From positions 1 to 64,000 of the forward strand of contig CAMKGM010000008.1 in NCBI GenBank assembly GCA_946412245.1: a stretch of 64,000 bases of DNA, read 5' to 3'. This DNA comes from an uncultured Bacteroidales bacterium. GTDB taxonomy: Bacteria > Bacteroidota > Bacteroidia > Bacteroidales > Muribaculaceae. Made by a program: the position numbers and the translations under genes. The number at the start of each line of letters is the position of its first letter. Within the stretch, counting starts at the first letter, position 1. Positions 1 to 6,786 of the stretch are shown here, in pieces. The notes below the pieces were generated by a model that saw nothing but the letters and a program-made list of their open reading frames with translations, had not been told where the DNA came from and did not search any database.

Positions 1-24
1 CGCTCACTATGATAGCGGTACTGA

Positions 25-165
25 CGGTTACGCAAAGGGCACCCTCGCGGGTGCTGTTGATAGGTGTCGCCCCGACGGGGCTAATTGTCTTAAAATGCTT
101 TGTAACAGGGGCTCACGCCCCTGCCTATTATCTGTCGCTCCTAACGGAGCCAGCGTTTCATCACA
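25..165. repeat. Hairpin-rich intergenic repeat, left-edge copy
   Basis: Several short palindromes follow one another: GCACC/GGGTGC near 39-54, GCCCC-GAC-GGGGC near 69-81, CAGGGGC-TCAC-GCCCCTG near 106-123 and GCTCC/GGAGC near 137-150. The middle two, with their spacer, recur at 13900-13966. No gene is seen in 1-207; open frames here are by-products of the palindromes. Confidence 0.75.
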
Positions 166-207
166 TCAATAACATGAAAAAGGTGAACTATTGCGTTTTG
201 AAGGAGA

Positions 208-864
208 TTACTCTTTTTCGCCGTAGAGGAGGTCGCCGGCGTCGCCCAGGCCGGGAACGATGTAGCTATGGTCGTTGAGTTCGTGATCGATGTCGGCTGT
301 CCAAAGGGTGATGTTGTCCTTGGGCAATCGTTCGCTAATAAAGTCAATAGCCTGGTCGGTAGCAATGACGCTTGCCAAATGCACATGTTTGGGATGACCT
401 TTAGTCATCAGTGCCTGATAAGCAAGTTCCATCGACGAGCCTGTTGCGAGCATGGGGTCGGCAATAATGACCACCTTGTCGTCGATGCGCGGACATGCGA
501 TATACTCAATGTGCACCTTAAAGTCGTTAGATTGCTCTATGTACTTGCGATAAGCCGACACGAAACCATTCTCAGCGTGGTCAAAATAGGTCAAGAATCC
601 CTCGTGGAATGGCAGTCCCGCACGCAGAATGGTGGTAAGTACCACATTATCGGCGAGAACATTAGTCTTAGCCGTACCGAGCGGTGTGACAGTTTCAACA
701 AGTTCATAGCTGAGGCGTTTTGAAATTTCATAGGCCATAATTTGACCGATGCGCTGAATGTTGGCGCGGAAACGCAGGCGCTCCTGCTGCTGGTTGCAAT
801 CACGCAGTTCACTCATAAACTGGCTCACCAGCGAATTTTGATTACAAAGGTTGATAACTTCCAT
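208..864 (-). CDS. upp: Uracil phosphoribosyltransferase
   Basis: Salvages uracil by joining it to PRPP to make UMP in the cytoplasm. The 218-residue protein has the type I PRTase PRPP loop at 136-144 (DPMLATGSS) and the uracil-binding C-terminal segment at about 191-212 (DIDHELNDH followed by PGLGDAGD). Length fits the family. It is the last gene of a leftward run, 8 bases after ribF, so it is probably co-transcribed with it. Identification rests on both signature motifs. Confidence 0.96.
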   Translation of the reverse strand: MEVINLCNQNSLVSQFMSELRDCNQQQERLRFRANIQRIGQIMAYEISKRLSYELVETVTPLGTAKTNVLADNVVLTTILRAGLPFHEGFLTYFDHAENGFVSAYRKYIEQSNDFKVHIEYIACPRIDDKVVIIADPMLATGSSMELAYQALMTKGHPKHVHLASVIATDQAIDFISERLPKDNITLWTADIDHELNDHSYIVPGLGDAGDLLYGEKE

Positions 865-872
865 ATAGAAGG

Positions 873-1832
873 TTAGAGGTTAGGGGTTAGAGTGTTAGGA
901 GTGGTATAGGCTGTGAGGATGGCGCGGGCCTTGTCGCGGTCAAGCTCAAGTTGGTGACGCAGCTCGTCAACGCTCACCATCTTGAATTCCAAGCGCAGGA
1001 ACTGGATGAATTCCAGCGTGATGGGTTCGCCATACACATCGCCGTCAAAATCAAAAATATTTACCTCGATGCTCAGTCGGTCGCTCTCGCCCAAGGTGGG
1101 CCGATAACCCACATTCACCATGCCCTGCCACTGCTTGCCCTGCAGCGTGACCATCACGGCATAGGCGCCATTGTGCGGAATGAGCGCATCGGGCGCAATT
1201 TGGCCCACATTAGCGGTGGGGAAACCCATGCCCCGACCATTGCGGAAACCATGCACCACATGGCCCGCAAGCGTATAAGGTCGGCCCATGCATCGCATGG
1301 CATCGTCGACCTTGCCGGCTGTAATGAGGTTACGGATGATAGACGAACTCACCGGCGCATACCGGCCCAGATACTCAGGTGCTTTAATCACTTCAATACC
1401 TGCTTCAACGCCCCACTGCACATATTGCGCGAAAGAGGATGAGCGGTCGTGACCAAAGCGGTGGTTGTAGCCCATGAGCAACACACGCACGCCATAGCGG
1501 TCATGAAGCAGCCTCATGAAATCAAGAGCACCCAAGGCCGACAAACCGGTGGTGAAATCGAGTAACACTGCATAGTCAATGTCCTGACTTGAGAGTGCAT
1601 CAAGACGAGCCTGAACCGTCATGAGCATCTTGATGTTATCGTCGGGATGTAGAATCGTGCGCGGATGTTGCCTGAAGGTGACTACCGCACTGTGCAAGGA
1701 CCGTTGCTGCGCCTCACGCTTCACGGCATCGAGCAGTGTGAGGTGACCCAGATGCACACCATCGAACATGCCAATGGCTGCCACCAGGCCGCCCTGCACC
1801 GGGGTTGAGTCGCAACTTTCAATTACCTGCAT
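873..1832 (-). CDS. ribF: Bifunctional riboflavin kinase / FAD synthetase RibF
   Basis: Makes FMN from riboflavin and then FAD. The 319-residue protein has the nucleotidyltransferase N-terminus with GMFDGVHLGH at 21-30, and a C-terminal flavokinase domain beginning near 183, including NGRGMGFPTANV. The size is typical of the two-domain enzyme. Its ATG at 1832 overlaps the 3' end of the HAD gene, and upp follows 8 bases after its stop, which indicates a tight operon. No FMN riboswitch is seen. Confidence 0.96.
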   Translation of the reverse strand: MQVIESCDSTPVQGGLVAAIGMFDGVHLGHLTLLDAVKREAQQRSLHSAVVTFRQHPRTILHPDDNIKMLMTVQARLDALSSQDIDYAVLLDFTTGLSALGALDFMRLLHDRYGVRVLLMGYNHRFGHDRSSSFAQYVQWGVEAGIEVIKAPEYLGRYAPVSSSIIRNLITAGKVDDAMRCMGRPYTLAGHVVHGFRNGRGMGFPTANVGQIAPDALIPHNGAYAVMVTLQGKQWQGMVNVGYRPTLGESDRLSIEVNIFDFDGDVYGEPITLEFIQFLRLEFKMVSVDELRHQLELDRDKARAILTAYTTPNTLTPNL

Positions 1833-2458
1833 AGCACACGACTGATTACTTGGGTAAACTCCTCGCCCGGCGGCACCAAAGCGGCATGGAAGCCCAACTT
1901 GCGCGCCGCCTCAATATTTTCGGGGCCATCGTCAAGAAAGAGCGTCTCGCCAGGCACGATGCCCATGGTCTGCACCGCATAGTCAAAGATGGGGCGATAG
2001 GGTTTGCTACAGCCTGCTTTATAGGACACCGTGATACCGTCAAAGTAGTCATCTATCGTCATGCCCTCCTGCTTAAAGAGTTCGGCGAGAACACCCTCGT
2101 ACATAATGGGATTGGTGTTTGACAGCAAATACACGCCGTAGCGCCGTCTCAGCTGCCTGAGGCTCTCAAGACGATGTCGCGGTATGCCCACGATAAAACT
2201 GCTGAACGCCTCGTCAATCTCTTGGTCGGTGACATTAGGCGGCAAATCCTTGTGCACCTGTGCCCTGAATTCGTCGGCTGTGACGCGGCCCGCTTCCAGG
2301 TCGGCAAAGACACCGTCCTGAATGTAAAGTCCAATCAGGTTGTCGGCATCTTCCAGGCCTATATTGAGCAAAGCCTGCAAGCAGCGGTCACGATCAAGGT
2401 CGACGATGACACCGCCCATATCGAAAAGCAAATTGCGAATTTCACTCATGGGTTTCAT
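1823..2458 (-). CDS. HAD-superfamily (subclass IA) phosphatase
   Basis: A 211-residue HAD hydrolase. Motif I is FDMGGVIVDLD with nucleophile Asp13; like YihX-type sugar phosphatases it has Gly where many relatives have the second Asp. Motif II is LLSNTNP, the motif III lysine lies in YKAGCSKPYRPIF, and motif IV is FLDDGPENIEAA. The ATG overlaps the SDR stop by four bases (ATGA), suggesting translational coupling; ATG at 2449 is an alternative start. The substrate is unknown; sugar phosphates or FMN are possible given ribF downstream, but that is inference. Confidence 0.9.
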   Translation of the reverse strand: MKPMSEIRNLLFDMGGVIVDLDRDRCLQALLNIGLEDADNLIGLYIQDGVFADLEAGRVTADEFRAQVHKDLPPNVTDQEIDEAFSSFIVGIPRHRLESLRQLRRRYGVYLLSNTNPIMYEGVLAELFKQEGMTIDDYFDGITVSYKAGCSKPYRPIFDYAVQTMGIVPGETLFLDDGPENIEAARKLGFHAALVPPGEEFTQVISRVLCR

Positions 2459-3285
2459 TCCAAGTGTTTTTTCATGACGCGCATGGTGTCAGTACACAAT
2501 TTGGCAAACACTTCGCGATTCTTGAGCAGTTGTGAGATCTTGATCTGGCGATCTTGACCCTTGAACAGGAAACCGGTGTCGTTTGATTCAATGGCACGCA
2601 TCATGGTGCGGGCACCCACCTCGGTCTTGTCGCGACGGGTGATGAGAATATCAAACTTCTCGAACCAGCGATTCACGCGAGCCATACTCAGGTTGATGAT
2701 ACCGGCATCCACGCAGTTCACATTGATGTGACGCGAACGCAGCACGGTCGACATGTAGATGGAGAACAGCGTGAGTGCCAACTTGCTCTGCGCAAATGCC
2801 GCGATGGGCATAAAGTTGTTCACAGCGGGGAACTCATAGGGTAAGGACACCAGGTTGCGGGTGAGCGAGGTGGTGAAGATGATACTGCCACCCTCTTCCA
2901 TGAGCTCCTGGGTGAGTTGAGACAGCAACACCGTACTCAGGAAGTTGACCTGCACCAGTTTCTCGTAGCCGTCGGGCGACTTCTCACTGTGATGCGAAAT
3001 GTAACTTGCATTGTTGATGAGCGTCTTGACAGGACGACCCAGTGAACGCAACTCCTTGACGAAGTTCTTGACCGAAGCGAACGAACCTAAATCCAGGTGC
3101 AGCGTTGTGATGTCAGGGTTGCCCGTCTCAGCCTGTAGTTCCTGCGCGAACTTGTGGCTTTTTTCCACATTGTAGCAGGCCATGACCACGGCACGCCCCT
3201 GAGCAGCCAGGCGACGCGAAATCACGCGACCCATGGCATCGGTAGCGCCGGTAATCACATAGAGGCCTTTATTGTTTGTTACCAT
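2455..3285 (-). CDS. Short-chain dehydrogenase/reductase-family protein with altered active site
   Basis: A 276-residue Rossmann-fold protein resembling retinol-dehydrogenase-like SDRs. The cofactor motif TGATDAMG lies at 12-19 and NNAS at 91-94. The active-site Tyr of YxxxK is Phe164 (FAQSK, 164-168); the codon at 2794-2796 reads as Phe on the minus strand. The catalytic Ser region (IIFTTS) is present. It overlaps the downstream HAD gene by four bases and starts 7 bases after the peptidase gene. Reductase activity may be lost or altered, and the substrate is unknown. Confidence 0.85.
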   Translation of the reverse strand: MVTNNKGLYVITGATDAMGRVISRRLAAQGRAVVMACYNVEKSHKFAQELQAETGNPDITTLHLDLGSFASVKNFVKELRSLGRPVKTLINNASYISHHSEKSPDGYEKLVQVNFLSTVLLSQLTQELMEEGGSIIFTTSLTRNLVSLPYEFPAVNNFMPIAAFAQSKLALTLFSIYMSTVLRSRHINVNCVDAGIINLSMARVNRWFEKFDILITRRDKTEVGARTMMRAIESNDTGFLFKGQDRQIKISQLLKNREVFAKLCTDTMRVMKKHLE

Positions 3286-3291
3286 AATATA

Positions 3292-5436
3292 TTATTTTGA
3301 AACTTTAGTTTTGCGATATTTGTATTTCACGCCCAGGTTATACATAATGAATGCCTGAATGTCGGTGTACTCATCAATGATTTTGCTGATGGGCTTACCG
3401 TGACCGTGGCCTGCATTCACATCAATGCGAATGAGTTTCACGGCATCGCCGGTGTTGCTGGCCTGCAGTTGGGCGGCATACTTGAACGAGTGAGCCGGAA
3501 CCACGCGGTCGTCGTGGTCGCTGGTAGTGACCAAAATGGGAGGATACTTGGTGCCGTCGTTCTTAATGGTGTGCAAGGGCGAGTAGCCTTTGAGGTAGTT
3601 AAACATCTCCTTGCTGTCATCGCTACGGCCATAGTCGGGAGCCCAGTTCCAACCGATGGTAAACAGATGATAACGCAGCATATCCATCACACCCACCTGT
3701 GGCACAGCAGCACCAAAGAGGTCGGGACGCTGGTTGACCACAGCACCCACGAGCAAACCGCCGTTGCTACCACCGTTGCAGGCAATCTTGCCCTTGCTGG
3801 TATAACCCTCGGCAATGAGCCACTCGGCTGCGGCGATGAAGTCGTCAAACACATTCTGCTTCTTCATCTTGGTGCCGGCCTCGTGCCACTGCTCGCCATA
3901 CTCGCCACCGCCTCGCAGGTTGGTGTAGGCGCAAATGCCGCCCTCATCGAGCATCGCAAATGGTGTGCGCGAATAACTGAACGCCGGATTCATGCTCACG
4001 TTGAAACCACCGTAGCCATAGAGGAACACGGGGCGCTTGCCGTCTTTCTTCAATCCCTTCTTATAAATCAAGAACATGGGTATCTTGGTGCCATCCTTGC
4101 TGGGATAAAACACTTGGTCAATCTGGTAGTCGGCAGGGTTGAGGGCGATAGCCGGCTGGAAGAACACCTTCGACTCGTTGGTCGCAGCGTTGTAGCTGTA
4201 GACGGTTGAGGGGAAGGTGTAGGAAGTAAAGTTGTAAAACACCTCTTTACGTGTATTTTTGCTGCTGAAGCCCACCGAACCCAGTGCGGGAAGCTTGATT
4301 TCGTGCATTTCCTTGCCATTGGCATCGTAGAGATAGGCATGGTTGCTGGCATCTTTGTCATAGGTGACGATGAACTTGTGGTCGGTCATCTGAATGCCAC
4401 TCAACACCCACTGTTTCTCGGGAATGAACTCGGTGAAATTCTTCTCGCCAAGATTATTGGCATCATAAGCGAGAACCTTATAGCAGGGAGCATTCTGGTT
4501 GGTCATGACATAAATCTTGCCGTTGTCAACGCCAATGGGACTGAATGCAAACTCGCCATCTTGAGCAATCTTCACATAATGGGGATTCAGGCCCTTGAGA
4601 TCCTTGACATAAAGTGCATTGCCCTCGCCCGCACTTTGCAGGATGAATACGAAACGCTCATCCTCGTCAACGCCCACCTGGTGGAACAGCAAGGGGTCAT
4701 CGTAGCTGCGAAACTCCAGATAGTCCTCGCTTTGTGGCGTGCCCAACTTGTGATACATCACCTTGTGCCACTCGTTCTTTGAGCTCTTGGCATCCTCCGG
4801 CTCATCGTAGGCGCTGTAGAAGAATCCATCGCCCAGCCACTGTGCATCGGTAAACTTGGCCCAAACGATGTGGTCATCGAGCATCTTGTCGGCCACGAGG
4901 TCATGCACGAGAATCTCGTTCCAGTCGCTACCGTTGCGGGTGATGGTGTAAGCGGCATAACGTCCGTCCTTCGAGAAGTTGAGACTCTGTAGCGCTACCG
5001 TGCCGTCGGTACTCAGCGTGTTAGGGTCAAACACCTTGCGGCTCTCACCGTCAATTCTATCCTTGACGTAGAGGATGCTTTGGTTCTGCAGACCGTCATT
5101 ATAGAAATAGTATATCTTGTCTTTCACATAGAAAGGCGTACCCATCTTCTGGTAGTTAGCCAACTCGGTGAGGCGCTTCTTCAGGTCTTTACGGAAAGGA
5201 ATTTTATCAAGGTAGTCGCGCGTAATCTTGTTTTCGGCATCAACCCATTGTTTGGTCTCGGCGCTATTGTCGTCTTCGAGCCAGCGATAGGGGTCAGCGA
5301 CCTGAGTGCCGAAGTAGTCGTCGGTGACAGCCACCTTTTTGGCTTTTGGGTAATTGATTTTTGCTTGCATAGTGCTTGTTGTGAGCGACACCAGCGCCAC
5401 GGCGCCACATGTCATTACAATTCGGTTCAATTTCAT
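3292..5436 (-). CDS. Secreted prolyl oligopeptidase (family S9A)
   Basis: Cleaves after proline in short peptides, probably in the periplasm. The 714-residue protein has a signal peptide (about 1-24), an N-terminal beta-propeller domain beginning YPKAKKV with the YRWLED motif, and a C-terminal alpha/beta-hydrolase. The nucleophile is Ser557 in GGSNGG; an Asp in DHDDRVVP and a His in NAGHGHG complete the triad. It follows an M28-type lipoprotein by 21 bases, so the two look like an exported peptide-processing pair. Confidence 0.95.
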   Translation of the reverse strand: MKLNRIVMTCGAVALVSLTTSTMQAKINYPKAKKVAVTDDYFGTQVADPYRWLEDDNSAETKQWVDAENKITRDYLDKIPFRKDLKKRLTELANYQKMGTPFYVKDKIYYFYNDGLQNQSILYVKDRIDGESRKVFDPNTLSTDGTVALQSLNFSKDGRYAAYTITRNGSDWNEILVHDLVADKMLDDHIVWAKFTDAQWLGDGFFYSAYDEPEDAKSSKNEWHKVMYHKLGTPQSEDYLEFRSYDDPLLFHQVGVDEDERFVFILQSAGEGNALYVKDLKGLNPHYVKIAQDGEFAFSPIGVDNGKIYVMTNQNAPCYKVLAYDANNLGEKNFTEFIPEKQWVLSGIQMTDHKFIVTYDKDASNHAYLYDANGKEMHEIKLPALGSVGFSSKNTRKEVFYNFTSYTFPSTVYSYNAATNESKVFFQPAIALNPADYQIDQVFYPSKDGTKIPMFLIYKKGLKKDGKRPVFLYGYGGFNVSMNPAFSYSRTPFAMLDEGGICAYTNLRGGGEYGEQWHEAGTKMKKQNVFDDFIAAAEWLIAEGYTSKGKIACNGGSNGGLLVGAVVNQRPDLFGAAVPQVGVMDMLRYHLFTIGWNWAPDYGRSDDSKEMFNYLKGYSPLHTIKNDGTKYPPILVTTSDHDDRVVPAHSFKYAAQLQASNTGDAVKLIRIDVNAGHGHGKPISKIIDEYTDIQAFIMYNLGVKYKYRKTKVSK

Positions 5437-5457
5437 AGTTTATATTGGTTTTTAAGT

Positions 5458-6432
5458 TTAATAATCACGAATCAGAGCCTCCAGGGTGCGTCCCACGGCC
5501 TCAAGCGGAGCCGTGTCGAGTTGGTCGACAGTGTCATGCGTCGTGTGCCAACCGGGATAGAAACCTGTTGACGAAGAGCGCATATCAATAATGTCAATGC
5601 AAGGAATGCCACCTTTATTGATGCACACATGGTCATCGGTGGCTCCGCCCCCTATTCCCTCAACAAAGAAACGGGAGTAACCCTGCTCGGCAGCTATGCG
5701 CCACACCTCGTCAACCACACTGGGAGCGTACATATCTGAGTAGGCCTCGCGATGGAAGGTGGCATCCTTGGCACCCACCATATCGAGCAAGATGCCGAAC
5801 AGCGGCTTGTAGTCGGCTCGGTGCATGTTTGCCACCCAATATTGAGTACCCAGGGCCCAACTGTCCTCGTTGTCCTCAGCTCCCCAGTCTTCAACATCGG
5901 TCAGCAACAGGTCAATGCCGATTTCCGGTTTTTGCGCATGGAACACGCGTGCCAGTTCAAGCAACACCGCAGTGCCGCTGGCACCGTCGTTGGCGCCCAT
6001 CACCGGTTCGTTTACCTTGGCAGGATCAGGATCGCTGTCGGCCCAGGGGCGACAGTCCCAATGAGCAACGAGCAAAATGCGTCGCTCAGCTTTAGGATTA
6101 ATCACGCCCACCAAATTCAGTGCCTCAAGGCGAGTGCCGTCGAAGGTGGTGAGTGTGGGGCGCTGCAAAACGACCTCGTCGCAGTAACGACGCAGGGTTG
6201 ACTCCAAATAGTCACCACATGCCTTGTGAGCGGGCGTGCCCGGCACTCGAGGTCCGTAATCACATTGCAACGTGACTTGACGCATGGCGCTGTCGCCACT
6301 GAATAATAATTGCGACGCGCTTGTTTCGCCGCTGACACTGGCGCTTGTCTGAGTCTTTCCGCCTGTAGCGGAGCAAGATAGCATAAAAGCAGCCACGGCT
6401 ATCAATATCGTCTTTTTAAGAATAATCATCAT
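5458..6432 (-). CDS. M28-family lipoprotein, glutaminyl-cyclase-like
   Basis: A zinc-dependent M28 fold close to glutaminyl-peptide cyclotransferases. A start at 6432 (or 6429) gives a clean lipoprotein signal peptide with lipobox LSC; the longer frame from 6480 puts 16 unlikely residues ahead of it and runs through the promoter. Metal ligands are visible in HWDCRPWADSD, GANDGASGTA and the acidic WGAED segment. Fold and location are clear; cyclase versus aminopeptidase activity cannot be settled by eye. It is the first gene of the leftward operon. Confidence 0.88.
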   Translation of the reverse strand: MMIILKKTILIAVAAFMLSCSATGGKTQTSASVSGETSASQLLFSGDSAMRQVTLQCDYGPRVPGTPAHKACGDYLESTLRRYCDEVVLQRPTLTTFDGTRLEALNLVGVINPKAERRILLVAHWDCRPWADSDPDPAKVNEPVMGANDGASGTAVLLELARVFHAQKPEIGIDLLLTDVEDWGAEDNEDSWALGTQYWVANMHRADYKPLFGILLDMVGAKDATFHREAYSDMYAPSVVDEVWRIAAEQGYSRFFVEGIGGGATDDHVCINKGGIPCIDIIDMRSSSTGFYPGWHTTHDTVDQLDTAPLEAVGRTLEALIRDY

Positions 6433-6450
6433 CAATTTGGGTATTTTTAG

Positions 6451-6481
6451 CAAAATTACTATAAATAAAGTGCACCGCAAA
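6451..6481 (-). promoter_or_regulatory. Promoter of the M28-to-upp operon
   Basis: On the minus strand TTTG (6478-6481), 19 bases, then TAATTTTG (6451-6458) matches the Bacteroidetes consensus. It lies just upstream of the lipoprotein start at 6432. Confidence 0.75.
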
Positions 6482-6786
6482 ATATAGTTTCTTATTTTTC
6501 TTTAATAAAGCACATGAGATTGCGCCAAGAAAGTGGGCGATTTTTGGCGCAATCGCATAAAAAATTTGAGATTGCGCCAGAATTGATTACGAATAATGAA
6601 GACACAACTCACACACTCCATAATGCAAATTTTGAGCGAAAAAGGGCCACCTGCATAGCACATTATCACCGTTTTTCTCAAAAACCGGAGACAAATATTT
6701 TTTTACTTGAATAATTTGTAGTAAATTTGCAGGCTGATTTATAACGCATAAACGAAAACAACAAAAAATTATAAACAATTTAACAC
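6482..6786. promoter_or_regulatory. Intergenic region with three copies of a GATTGCGCCA motif and the secDF promoter
   Basis: This divergent gap holds GATTGCGCCA at 6518-6527 and 6570-6579 with its reverse complement at 6545-6554. The two direct copies extend to TGAGATTGCGCCA. A candidate -7 box TAAATTTG lies at 6722-6729 for secDF, with only a T-run at the -33 position. No gene is seen here. Confidence 0.6.

Noticed and set aside
9-278. Open frame over the left-edge repeat as a gene
   Set aside because: It is read from the hairpin repeat and overlaps upp on the other strand; similar false frames occur over the 13.9 kb copy.
871-900. GGTTAG-like repeats near the ribF stop as another tandem array
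   Set aside because: The spacing is 7, 7, 8 and it overlaps the coding end of ribF; too short and irregular to claim.
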